From NCBI GenBank assembly GCA_025526915.1, contig JAHLKH010000332.1, positions 1 through 19,554 on the forward strand: 19,554 bases of DNA, written 5' to 3'. Position numbers and translations under genes: made by a program. This document shows positions 8,301-19,387 of the stretch, piece after piece. The stretch's first letter is position 1; every line of letters starts with the position of its first letter. Origin of the DNA: Entophlyctis helioformis. Taxonomy: Eukaryota; Chytridiomycota; Chytridiomycetes; Chytridiales; Chytriomycetaceae. Below the pieces are notes generated by a model. It made no database searches. It saw nothing but the letters and a program-made list of their open reading frames with translations, and was not told where the DNA came from.

Positions 8301-11174
8301 GACGAGACGATCCAAAAGTGCAAGGGCAATCTGTCCGTATATGTGCATCACGGCCCTGACCGCACCAAGCTCAAGAACGACCTGCGTCGCTTTGACGTGG
8401 TTATCACCACATACGCCGTCGCCACCATCGAGGCGCCGCGCGAATCCGTGCTGGTCAATGGCGAGATCGTCCCACCGTTCAAGGGCGGCCCGCTGTTCCG
8501 CGCGCGCTGGCACCGCGTCATCCTCGACGAGGCACAGATGATCAAGAACCGCACCACGAGGGCCTCTATCGCATGCTCGGCGTTGGACAGCATCTCCCGC
8601 TTCTCGCTCTCGGGCACGCCCGTGCAAAACAACGTGGACGAAGTGTACAGCCAGTTCCGGTTTCTGCGCATCCCGCACTGGTCCGACTACCGACACTTTT
8701 ACGAGCAGGTCACGAGCCGCATCCGCAAAAAGGACGAGCATCTCAACAAGATTGCGATCCAGCGGCTGCAGGTCGTGCTGGGCTCGTGTCTGTTACGGCG
8801 CATCAAGACGGCCAAGGACGAGAACGGCGATCCGATTCTCACGCTGCCCGAACGCAATGTGGACATGACCGAGGTCGACCTCAGTCCCGAGGAGCGCGAG
8901 TTTTACTCGGCGATTGAGACGTTTGCGTCAAACGAGTTCAACAAGTACATGAAAGAGGGTGAGGATGCTGTGCACCGTCTGTTTTGTGCAGTGTGCCATG
9001 TGGCGACTGACCAGATTGGTGTGTGTGATGTGCCGGGTGTGATGTGCCGGGTGTGATGTGCGATGGACAGGAAGCGTCATGAAGAACTATTCGAATGTGC
9101 TGGTGCTGCTTCTGCGACTGCGGCAGGCTGCCACGCACCCGCATCTTGTGAAGGAGGCGTTTGAGGATGCCGAGCGCGGCGTCTTTTCTCTACAGTTTAT
9201 GAGCCGCAGCCTTGGGTTCGGCGACAGGCCGACTGTGAGCGTTCTCGAGGCAGACGACTTGGGGCGTGTGGCTGCATCCTCGCTGTCGTCGGCAGGCCGC
9301 GCGGGACCCTCGATCGCGTCTGGAAGCGGGTCGGGAAGCGGTTTTGGAACTGGGTCGGGAAGTGGCAGCGGCAGTAAGAGTGCCGAGCCTGCTGGTCCTG
9401 TCGCGCTGTCCAAGGAGCTGCTTCAGACAAAGCGCATCATGAAGATGGCCGTCTTTAGCCGTGTCATGAACGCTGCCAAGGAAAACCTGCGGGCGTTCCT
9501 TTCGGAGGAGTGTCCGCTGTGTATCGATATTGTGCAGACACCGTCGATCACGAGCTGTGGACACATGTTTTGCCGCGACTGCATCAACGAGTACGCGCGT
9601 CTGTGTGCGTGTCGCGCGTTATGGAGTGGCACGAGACTGACTGGCACATGGCTTGACAGACACCTTCAGTATCACGGCACTGATGGCGAGGATGGCTCGG
9701 TGACGGCACCTTGTCCAGTCTGTCGTGCCAACATCAAGTATGTCTCCATGTGTTGTCCATGCCGGTGGCAAGTCACAACTGACGCAAGCATCCATGCATT
9801 CATCCACCCCTCTATCATGGGAATGCGCAGGACGGATGGTGTCTTCCCAGCAGCGTGGTTTGCAAGCCATGTCCAGCCGAGGCGCGAGATCCCCACAGTA
9901 GCTGCCTACCAGCCGACGCCGCAGCCCTCATCACAGCCAAACCTGTTTGCACCACAAGGCATCAAGGACCTGGTGACAGGCATGGACGGCCCTGCCAAGC
10001 CAGTCGACCTGCAGGCTGCGCTCCAAGGCCTTCACCCGGACGGGTAACTAGCACTCTGCCATCCCTCGTGCTTTTGAATTCGGCTAAATGGAGATGCTGT
10101 CGTTGGCAGAGACTACTCGTCATGGATTTCGTCATCCAAGGTCGACAAGATGGTCAAGGTGCTTGAAGCGACACGCGAAGAGGACCCGCTGATCAAGACT
10201 GTCGTGTAGGTGGCATTGGATGGCACTGGATAGCACTGGATGGCATTGGCAGAGGTGGGCCGACTGACACTGTTGGACAGGTTTTCACAGGTGACACACT
10301 CGAGAGATGGTGCAGAGGCGTCCTGATGGTGTGTGCTAACGCGGCCCTGCTGACATGCTTGCCGATGGACAGTGGACATCGAATCTGGACCTGATGGAAG
10401 TTGCGCTTCGCAAGCGACGATTCCGTTTCTGCCGGGTACGCAACCAATGAGGCACACTCGTCATTCTCATCCTCATTGATGGCCAAGCTGACGCATGCTC
10501 TGGTGTGCGCACAGTATGACGGCGGCATGAGCCACAGCGCGCGCGACGAGGCGATCCGAGAGCTGTATGACAACCGGTACACGACGGTCATTCTCGTGTC
10601 GCTCAAGTGCGGCGGCGTGGGTCTCAACCTCAACGTCGCGTCGCGCGTCATCATGATGGACCTGTGGTGGAACCCGGCCGTGGAGGACCAGGCCATCGAC
10701 CGCGTGCACCGCATTGGCCAAAAGAGCAACGTGAGCGTGTCGCGTCTTGTGGCCAAGGGCACGGTGGAAGAGCGTATCCACGCTCTCCAGGAGCAAAAGG
10801 TGTGTTGGTGAGTTGGTGTGTTGGTGCGGATGGACACTGACGCGTTGTGCACGGACGCACAGCGCAAGATTGCGGCAGGAGCATTAGGCGAGGGCGAGTT
10901 CAAGCTCGGCCGGCTCAGCATGCAGGAGCTGGTGTTTCTGTTCCGGCCGTCGGGTCTGGACGGTGCGGGCGATGCCGACGAGGGGCCGCGCAGACACCGC
11001 GGTCGTGGCCGTGCGGGCCGCCGTCGGGGCAACGCGATGGGCGGCGGCATGGGCGGCATGGGCGGCGGCATGGGCTGCACGGGGATGGAGGCCGACTGTG
11101 TCTGCGGGCAGTGTGCGGGCGAGTCTGACGGCGGCAGCCCGACCGACAGCGAGACGGACAGCCAGGCGGGCTGA
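5317..11174 (+). CDS. ULS1: SNF2-family helicase with RING finger (ULS1/Rad5/Rad16 class), 12 exons
   Basis: Predicted exons: 5317-5842, 5927-8019, 8116-8130, 8196-8958, 9071-9590, 9660-9737, 9831-10043, 10110-10205, 10281-10290, 10373-10435, 10515-10799, 10863-11174. They total 1657 codons in an unbroken frame. Residues 1 to about 590 are Ala/Pro-rich with an AT-hook RGRP (343-346). SUMO-interacting motifs EIIDL (603-607), AIIDL (673-677) and MVID (705-708) sit among acidic residues. The SNF2 core has motif I ILADDMGMGKT, motif II DEAQ (989-992), motif III LSGTP, a C3HC4 RING (CPLC at 1280 to CPVC at 1324) inserted between lobes, motif [14 protein letters not shown], and motif [13 protein letters not shown] (from 1518). 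A RING inside the helicase defines the Rad5/Rad16/ULS1 class. Several N-terminal SIMs and no evident HIRAN domain favour ULS1, a SUMO-targeted ubiquitin ligase and translocase acting on chromatin. The tail is Arg/Gly-rich with CVCGQC. The ULS1 versus Rad16-like assignment needs phylogeny. Confidence 0.88.
8116..8130 (+). other. 15-nt microexon coding MGMGK of helicase motif I
   Basis: The upstream exon ends ..GGILADD at 8019, followed by GTGAGT. ATGGGTATGGGCAAG is preceded by TGTGCAG and followed by GTGAGA. The next exon starts ACGGTCCAA (TVQ) at 8196 after GTGCAG. Only inclusion of these 15 nt rebuilds the Walker A sequence DDMGMGKTVQ. Flanking introns are 96 and 65 nt, all phase 0. Skipping would keep the frame but remove the ATP-binding lysine. 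Confidence 0.88.
10281..10290 (+). other. 10-nt microexon completing helicase motif IV
   Basis: The exon ending at 10205 codes ..LIKTVV. The frame then meets a stop unless GTAGGT at 10206 is used as donor. Ten bases, GTTTTCACAG, lie between acceptor GGACAG and donor GTGACA. With the exon starting at 10373 they give [16 protein letters not shown], the expected motif IV. Flanking introns are 75 and 82 nt. Skipping would shift the frame. Confidence 0.85.
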
Positions 11175-11449
11175 TCTGGTGGATCTGGTGGACCTGCTGG
11201 CCGTGACTGCGTGTTCCTTCGGCGGTGCACAAGCGAGCGGCGATGTGTAAGCGGTGGATTGGTGATGCATTAGTGACGTTTAAGCGATGCATAAATGGGC
11301 CGTGAGGCAATATCTCCTTTCCTCCGACAAGTGAGCCCGCAAGCTCGACAGACAGCGACCACCACCGGCAACCACCACCGGCAACCACCACCGGCAACCA
11401 CCACCCGCACGCACGCACGCCAACCACCACCCGCACGCCAGCCAGCGCA
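11175..11449. promoter_or_regulatory. ACS upstream region with a TATA-like site
   Basis: This is the 275-nt gap between the helicase stop codon and the ACS start. GCATAAATG near 11288 is a weak TATA-like element. From 11358 on, 13-bp repeats and (CGCA)n occupy the probable 5' leader. No helicase polyadenylation signal of the AATAAA type was seen. Confidence 0.35.
11358..11409. repeat. 13-bp tandem repeat in the probable ACS 5' leader
   Basis: ACCACCACCGGCA occurs three times without a gap (11358, 11371, 11384). A one-base variant ACCACCACCCGCA follows at 11397 and recurs after a short CGCA stretch. It ends about 40 bp before the ATG, so it is probably transcribed. Confidence 0.85.
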
Positions 11450-14056
11450 ATGACCACCGATTCCGGCGCCGCAGCCCCCGACGCAAAGACGCTCGTCTTC
11501 GAGCCGCCCGTGCACGCCGGCCACACGCCGCACCTGGCGTCGTTTGACGAGTACCAGCGCCTGCACAAGGAGAGCATCGCAGACCCCGACGCCTTCTTTG
11601 GAAAGGTGCGTCTGTCTCGCTGTTGTCTCACGCCTGCCTGGTTGTCTGTCTCACGCCTGTCTCACACTCGCCATTGCGTATCTGGCGCTGCAATGGCGTG
11701 CTCGCTGCCTGCCCGCCTGCCCGCCTGTCTGTTTGCCCGCAGCTCGCAACGGACCTGCTGACGTGGTCCAAGCCCTTCACGGCCGTCTCGTCTGGGTGCG
11801 TGCGTCTGTCTCTTGCCTCGCCTTGCCTCGCCTTGCCTGTCTCCTGCCGAGCCACCCTTGTCTCGCCTCGCCATGCCTGCCATCGCCCCCATCAAGCTTC
11901 CTCTCACGTGCACCACTGCCCGCTCGTGACCCCGTCCAAGACACCCCCCATGCCACCACCTGACGAGCCCCTGTCAGAGTGACTAACACTCGCCCCGCTG
12001 CTCAGCGACTTCCAAGAGGGCGACTGCGCCTGGTTCCTCGACGGCGAGCTCAACGTGTCCGCCAACTGTGTCGATCGCCACGCCCTCGCCAACCCCGACA
12101 AGCCCGCCATCATCTGGGAGGCCGACGAGCCGGGCGTGCACCAGACCTGGTCGTACAAGAAGCTGCTGCAGGAGGTCTGCCGCTTTGCCAACGTGCTGCT
12201 CAAGTACGGCGTGCGCAAGGGCGATGCCGTCGCCATCTACATGCCTATGGTGCCCGAGGCCGCCGTCGCCATGCTCGCCTGTGCCCGCATCGGCGCCATC
12301 CACTCGGTCGTCTTTGCCGGCTTCAGCGCAGAGGCTCTCCGTGACCGCATCCTCGACGCAAGCTGCAAGCTGCTCGTCACCGCCGACCAGGGCAAGCGTG
12401 GCGGCAAGACGGTGCATCTCAAGAAGATCGCCGACGAGGCCCTCGAGGGATGCCCCCTTGTGTCAACCGTCATTGTCTACCAGCGCACGGGCGACATGAA
12501 CGCTCCTTTCAACCCGCCTCGCGACGTCTGGTGGCACGAGGAGACTGTAAGTTTGCCATCAGATCGCGATGCTTCCCGCACACGCCTTGCACACGCGACC
12601 GGCCAGCTGACTGACTGCCTGCCTGCCTGCAAACCTCTGTGCAGTCCAACCAGCGTCCATACTGCCCGCCTGTTGCCATGAACAGCGAGGACCCCCTGTT
12701 CATGCTCTACACGTCTGGCTCGACTGGAAAGCCAAAGGGCGTGGTGCACACGCAGGCTGGATACCTGCTTGGCGCAGTCACCACCTGCAAATACGTCTTT
12801 GACATGCACCCCAACGATGTGTTTGGCTGCATGGCTGATGTCGGGTATGTGCCGCAGGATCTACTCTCTCTCTCTCTTGATGCCAGCTTGCAACCTCCCT
12901 CTGAACCTCGTCTGACTTTGTCCCATCAGATGGATCACCGGCCACACGTACATTGTCTACGGCCCTCTGGCCCTTGGTGTCACCACGGTCATGTTCGAAA
13001 GTGTCCCCACCTACCCCAACGCTGGCCGCTACTGGTGAGTCGCAACGTTTTCTATGGCTCTCGCTTGGACCCCCGCAACTCATATCGCATCTGCATATAT
13101 GTGCGCAGGGATCTTGTCGACAAGCACAAGGTCACCCAGTTCTACACCGCCCCAACCGCCATCCGCTCGCTCCGTCGCCTTGGCGATGAGCACGTCACGC
13201 CGTACAAGCTCGACTCGCTCCGCGTCATTGGCTCTGTCGGCGAGCCCATCAACCCCGAGGCTTGGCTGTGGTACCACGAGGTCGTCGGCCGCAAGCGCTG
13301 CATGGTCGTCGACACGTACTGGCAGACCGAGACCGGCTCGCACGTCATCACCCCATTCCGGGCGTCTCGCTCACCAAGCCTGGATCTGCAACCCTGCCCT
13401 TCTTTGGCATTGATGTTGCCATCCTCGATCACGCGACGGGCAGAGAGCTCACTGGAAACAACGTCACGGGTGTTCTGGCCATCCGCAAGCCGTTCCCGTC
13501 CATGGCCCGGACCGTGTACAACAACCACAAGCGCTTCCTCGACACGTACCTCAAGCCATACCATGGCTACTACTTCACCGGAGATGGTGCCACGCGCGAC
13601 CAGGACGGATTCATCTGGATCGAAGGCCGCCTCGACGATGTGATCAACGTTGCTGGTCACCGACTGAGCACGGCCGAGATCGAGGCTGCCCTCATCCTGC
13701 ACCCTGCTTGCGCCGAGGCTGCTGTTGTTGGCGTCCCTCACGATGTGACTGGCCAGGCCATTGTCTGCTACGTCACGCTCAAGTCTCACGGCGACCTCCA
13801 GGCCCTCGAAAAGGCGTTTGTCGGCCAAGTCCGTGCCCACATTGGTCCCTTTGCGACACCTCAGCGCATCGTCATCACCAGCGATCTGCCCAAGACGCGC
13901 TCTGGCAAGATCATGCGCCGCATTCTCCGCAAGATCGCTGCAAAAGAGGTCGTCCTGGCCGATGCATCTGATGATGAGTCGCTTCGCAACAAGCTCGGCG
14001 ATCTCAGCACGCTTGCCGACCCTTCCATCGTCAAGCACCTGCTTGAAAAGTTCTGA
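11450..14056 (+). CDS. ACS: Acetyl-CoA synthetase (AMP-forming), 6 exons, one apparent frameshift
   Basis: Converts acetate, ATP and CoA to acetyl-CoA, AMP and PPi in cytosol and nucleus. Predicted exons: 11450-11605, 11743-11795, 12006-12546, 12645-12844, 12930-13034, 13109-14056, giving 667 codons if one base is restored; the family is usually about 650-670. Seen: the N-terminal [11 protein letters not shown] block, P-loop-like [11 protein letters not shown] (residues 272-282), ACS-specific CMADVGWITGHTY built across an intron, DTYWQTETG (about 420), [20 protein letters not shown], and [11 protein letters not shown], whose lysine (about 619) is the acylation-regulated catalytic residue of the family. 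The frame changes at the C run 13351-13354: GSHVITP is in one frame and [17 protein letters not shown] in the next. One missing C explains it and no intron fits. In a central-metabolism gene a sequence error is the likeliest cause. Introns 1 and 2 are the longest here (137 and 210 nt). Confidence 0.93.
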
Positions 14057-14314
14057 ACGGCGCATGTATCAACATCCCCCCATCATCATCATGACTGCCA
14101 ATCCGTCACCTTGAATGAACAGCTGTCCCACTTTCAAATGCAAGGCGTGCCAGATACGCATCTGACCTGCACGGCCACTGTTTTATGTCTAGCGTTTTAT
14201 AGGGATGTCAAGAAACAAAGCAAGCAGCCGGCCATCTCGTGCAGCTTGCGGCAGTGAAGCATGAAATGAAAGATGTAGGAGCCGCCAAGAGAGCAACCAG
14301 GCCAAGATATCCCG
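14057..14314. other. Short gap between convergent genes
   Basis: It holds the 3' ends of ACS (+) and the large minus-strand gene. Two TTTTAT motifs near 14181 and 14197 read ATAAAA on the minus strand and could serve as its polyadenylation signal. Nothing else was recognised. Confidence 0.4.
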
Positions 14315-17300
14315 TCACATTGTGGCCATCATCTGCGATGCATTTGCGGCAGTCGACGGCCGGCCTTGCAGGCCCATGCCCATGCCCACATGCACGTCGT
14401 CCATCGGCATGTACACGGCAGGCGGCGGCCGCTGCCCGCAAACACATTGACATTCTGCGCAAACACAACAGCAGTGTCCTCGCCGACGTTGATCGGGTCG
14501 AAATCGTACCGATGCAGCACATGCGGCGGCACGTGCGGGTTGTCGGACAGATACTCGTTGCGTGGATTGAAACCGAGCCGCAGTGGCACCGGTCTGCAGA
14601 CGCGCGTGGTCGTTTCTTGTCCAGCACCAGACGACCTTGCGGCGGGTGGACGCCGAGAGCGCGGGGCATCCGCCAGCACTTGGTGCACACCGACGTTGAG
14701 CAGATCAATGTAGTGGTCCATGGTCTTGAGGAACACGGAGCGCGGTGCCATTTGGGTAAAGAAGATGGTGCCGCTGCTGCATGTCCCATTCGAGGAGCGA
14801 GAACGCGACGTAGCTCTTGTTGGACTCGGTGCTGGTGCCTGCGGTGCCGTCCATGTCTTGGCCGGCGGCTTCTGCAATGGCCAGCTGCGATGCGCGCTGT
14901 GCCTTGGTCAGACGCGGACCTGGCGGACGCGTGCCTCGCAGCTTGCCCGCAGACGCCGAGCCGTTGCTGCCGCCTGACGCGCCGTTGGACGAGCGAGCGA
15001 GCCTGTTGCGGGCGTGGCCGATCCGGCCAGACCCATGCCGTTGCCCGTCATCATGCCCGTGGTGCTCATGCCGCCGACGCCAGCCATGAGGTCGACTCTG
15101 CCCATCTGGTGCACGCTCGATGACGAGCTGTTGTTGCTGCCCGCGCGTGTTCCGGCACCTTCAACAGCCGCCGCCGCAGCAGCAGCAGCCGCCGCCGCAG
15201 CCGCAGCCACAGCCGACGAGGACGCATCCGTGTGAATCGACGACGGCGACATGTTGGGCGGCGGAGAGGTCGACGACGGATCGCCCGCAGCAGCAGCCGC
15301 AACAGCCATGCCGATGCCCATGCTCCTGCCAGTCGGCGCAGCCTCGGCCACATCAATGCGTCTCAGCCACGAAACGTTTCCTTGACGCTAAACTTGCCCT
15401 TGCCCTTGTTGCGGTGGCGCTTGTCCATCCACGCGACGGTAATGTACCGCTTGCAGTGGGGCGGTGCCGGGTTGACCAGCAGATCCATGACCGACTTTTC
15501 CCACATCTTGTCAATGTCCAGACGCACGGCCTGGTAGGTGAGGTACTTTGGCATGTTGATGACGTTGGGCACGGCGTACAGCGACAACATGCAGTCGTAG
15601 AACACGTCTTGGATTCCGTTGAGGACGTCGGGCGGCTGCGTTGCCACGTCAATGACCTGGTAGTTGACGTGTGCGTTGCCGACACGGACATGCGGCAACG
15701 AGCACGTGCGACGGCCCTTTTCAAACAGATCCTTGGGACGCCATTTGCCGGTGCGCTGCTTGCCGCCGCCGCCGCACTCGGAGCAGAACATGTACGCGAT
15801 CGAGCACGACTTGCACACGTACTCGGGCTTGAGGTCCGACATGGCGTGCGTGGGCGACATGCCACGGCCGGTCGCCATACCCAGCACGCGCTTGCACACT
15901 TCGCAGTCGACCGTTGGCACGATGCTGCGGCTGCGCTTCTTGCTATTGATCGTCGCGCCGCTTGCCATGGACGCGCGCGGCGTCTCGCCCGACGACGTTG
16001 ATGATCCCAGATTCTGTCCGCCCGTCTGGCTGTCCGTCGACCCATTCGACACCTGGATCGACGCCATCGAGTCAAACTGCGACGATGACGACGGCAATGC
16101 CCACAACGAGCTGCCAGTCGATCGACCGTCGCACTCTGCGCACGTGACATTGAACAGCGCCTCGACATGCGGGCCAGTCTCGCCGCCGCGCAGGTAAATA
16201 ATGCCCAGCTCGTTGCTGCACTTTGCGCAGTGGAACACCCGCTCGAGCAGCTTGCGACGCGTGCTGGGCATGTTCCATACGCCGCCGCCTGTGCTGCTGA
16301 GCGTGTTGGTCAGCGTCGCCATGCCGGCATTGTCCTGGCTGCCGCTGACCATGCCCGTGGCAATGCCGCCCAGCCCAAACGTCGACACGGACCGAGCTGA
16401 CACCTGCGCCGGAATCCGATCGCAACAGCTTGCTCGACGAGCGCCTGGCTGGCTCGTGTTTCGGCGGCAAAAACGCCTGCGTGTCGGTTGCCGACCCGGT
16501 GTTGGACGCCGACTGTCCATGAGCCGATGGCGGCTGCTGGCCGCCGGTCTGGATCGTTTCCGTGTTGAAGATGGGCATGTAGCCCTCGGGCGATGTGCGG
16601 CGACGCAGATGCGGCCGTTTGGCCACATGGCCACGATCGGTGTGGTGGTCCGACTCGCCGTGCCCGCCTCCGGACGGGTCGTCATGACCAGCGGCAGGCG
16701 TCGGTCCAGGCATCGGGCACTCGAACACAGACGGCGCCATGCCCGTGTTGAGCATGGACGCCAGCCCACTGCGCGAGTCGTACATGGAAAAGAACTGGTT
16801 GCCGCCCACCCGCCGTGGAGGTGCGGGTGGTGGTCTTCCGGCGATGGCAGCTGGTCAAACGACTGGTGGCGGTAGTGGTTGGCATGCCCCATTCGCTGCT
16901 GCTGATGGTGATGTTGGCCCTGCATGACATCCTGGCCGTGCAGATCCGTCATGCCCGGCAGCATGGCGTTGGAATTCTGCAGGCTGTCGAGCGAGACCTG
17001 CGACGAGTACAGGGACGACGGCTGCAGCATGTGTGGCGCGTAGATCGGCGCCGACGTTGCACGCACAATCGGTGCCGGCGGGTGCGGGAACATGGGCTGC
17101 GATCCCGTGAAGAAGTGGAACATCTGGTCGTTGTTGGAAAACCGCATCATGGGCGGCAGCGACGCGTCCATGGCCTGCGGCGTTGGCAGGCCGCCCGCGA
17201 GCTGGCTCGCCAGCTGCTGTGCATCCATCGACGCGTCGGCGACATTGGTGTTGGCGCTGTTGGTCATGTTGGCACTGGCGTCGTGGTGCAGCATGTCGCT

Positions 17301-19387
17301 GCTAGACGTCGAGTGGCCGGAAAGATTGACAAACTGGCTGGCTTCCCGGTCCTGCGCAGCAGTGAGCGCCTCGTCCTTGAGTCCAGCGAATCCATGCGCC
17401 TCCATGACGCGTTGCTCGCGCTCGGCTTGCTGCTGGCCGTGCGCTTCCTGCTGTTGCTGCTGCTGGTACGCTCTATCATGGTTGTCGTAGTAGTGGTAGT
17501 CATGTGTCAGCGGCTGCGAATGGTACCGACTCGGGACAGCATCCGTCTGGCCGCCGCTCTGGCCCTGCACTTGGTGCTGGTTGTGCTGGTTCTGCAACTG
17601 GCGCTGCTGGCGCTGCTGGTTCAGCTGCGACAAGTGACGGAACGAGTGGCGCAGCGGAGGCGGTGTGCGCGACGACATGCTATCTCCCAGATTCAGCTGG
17701 CTCTGCACCAGGCTGTTGATGCTCGACGTGAACGACTCGCCAAGCTTGTCCGAGCCCGATTGCTGCGACGTGGACAGCTCCAGCGACGTTGCAGCCAAGT
17801 TCCCCTCGGACGGCTCGCCCAGCCGCTCCATGAACGACCGACTGAACCCTGCCGTGCCGATCAATGGGACAGCGTCAAGCGACCCTTTGCCAAGCCCCTT
17901 GATGTTGGGCTGATCGTCCTGCCCAAACGAGTACTGCCATGCAGCCGTCTGGTTGGACCCGGACGTGCTGGCACCCAGATCAGCATTGCTCTGCGCTTCA
18001 TGGATCGTCGTGATCCCGCCGTAGCCGTTGGATGGCAAGTACTCTTCGGGAATTGAGTCAATCGCCTGCGAGATGCCATGCACCGACGACTGCTGGGGGA
18101 GACCGCTGCTCCGACGCGATGCCGGGCCCATGGTCGTGTTGGACGTGATGGACGATCGGCCTGAGTCGCCAAAGCCGTGGCCCTTTGCCAGGTGGAACAG
18201 CGACGGGTCAGACGACGACATGGAGGACGCGAGAGTGGTCTGGGACGATCGCTTGCTCTCGTAGTCAAAGCGACGGTCAGACGAGTCCTTGCGCCACATC
18301 TGGTACGGCTTGGCTGGGATGTGCGAAAAGCGCGAGCATCGTATGCAGTGGTTGGGATCGGTGGTTGACGGATGAGAGGCAGCGTGCGAGACGCGCAGAT
18401 ACACATTATTGTTAGTGGCCGAGTCAAGGTGGGCAGAAACACCAGCCAGTATTGGTAGATGCATAAAAGACGGCTCTGGAGCGGTTCTGGTGCACAGAAT
18501 CCAAACGGCTCCTTTGTTTGGATGGCCGCACGCTGGAAATCGGCCAGGCAGTCGAGGATGGGTACACAAAGACTGGATTTCCAGCCCCCCATAATGGCGA
18601 GATGCTGGCAAGAGGGACATGGGAACAGGGTCGACAGACATGGGGTCGACGAGGGGGTTTGGGGGGACGGGGAAAGGGAGGGCCCACCTGACGTTGACGA
18701 ATACTCGAGAAGAGCGTTTGACGAAGGCGGCCTTGAAAAAGGCGGCATCATAATGTCCGCTCGCGTCGAGTCGCGCGACAGCTGGCTGTTGTTGTTATTG
18801 ATGCATTGCAGCATCGTCAGCAGGTCGTCCTGCGGCTCATGCGACGACGTGGACGTGGACACGTGCAGCGCATGCTCCGCGTGGCTCTCGCCCAGCACAT
18901 GGCCGCTGCCGCCCGACGTCGTGTACTGGGCGAGCGACATTTCCTCTGCGCTCGTGAATTGCGACGACGGATTCGGCGGTGTTGACATGCCGCCGTGCTG
19001 GCCGCTTTGCTGGTGATGTTGGCTGAGGTGCTGGTTTTGGCCGCGATACGGGCCATCGGACGCATGGTGGCCTGCAGAAGCGCTGTGCTGGTTCTGGTAG
19101 TGCTGCAGCAGACGGTTGGGGAAGTAGGGCGGAAAGTCGGATGCCGTCGAGGACGACGACTGCATCATGTCGGACGAGAGCGGATTGAGCAGGTCGGCAG
19201 ACGACAGCCGGAGATCCTTGCTGAAGTGGGGCGCGGCCGCGGCTGCAGCCGACATTTTGGTCATGGCTGCGTACGACGGGTGCGCGCTGATGTGGGCATT
19301 GGATGCGTTTGTTGCGCCGACAGGCAGACGCGCAATGGTCGCTTGCGCCAGCACAGATCCAGAGAGCTCGTTCGTGTCGTCGGCCAT
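14315..19387 (-). CDS. Large unrecognised zinc-binding protein with disordered N-terminus; frame broken in several places
   Basis: It starts at the Met at 19387 (MADDTNELSGSV), with a Ser/Gln/His-rich disordered half. One or more introns begin at about 18687 (CAG|GTGGGC on the minus strand) and end near 18315-18420; the acceptor is unresolved. The cysteine region follows: CAKC..CAEC (about 16230-16130) and CEVC, then CKSC..CSEC (about 15905-15775). It continues into GRRTCSLPHVRVG, FYDCMLSLYAVPNVINMPKY and KRYITVAWMDKRHRNKGK. Beyond that lie a poly-Ala tract, SYVAFSLLEWDMQQ, FLKTMDHYIDLLNVGVHQV and HRYDFDPINVGEDTAVVFAQ. It probably ends MGMGLQGRPSTAANASQMMATM at stop 14315-14317, each block plausible but frames differing. 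Frame changes fall near 16808, 16400, 15378, 14995, 14775 and 14441; they sit mostly in homopolymers or short repeats. I infer zinc-binding from CxxC pairs and do not know the function. Either the assembly is faulty here or the gene is decaying. Confidence 0.6.
15160..15215 (-). repeat. GCC/GCA trinucleotide tract coding poly-Ala
   Basis: GCAGCAGCAGCCGCC-type repeats on the plus strand code about 15 consecutive alanines in the minus-strand reading frame (SSSAVAAAA..). Mixed codons suggest a constrained protein tract as well as slippage. Confidence 0.7.

Noticed and set aside
16815..18056. 413-codon plus-strand frame, and another at 15120-16001
   Set aside because: Antisense shadows of the large minus-strand gene. 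Composition is Arg/Leu/Val-rich with no recognisable motif, whereas the minus strand carries the CxxC domain.
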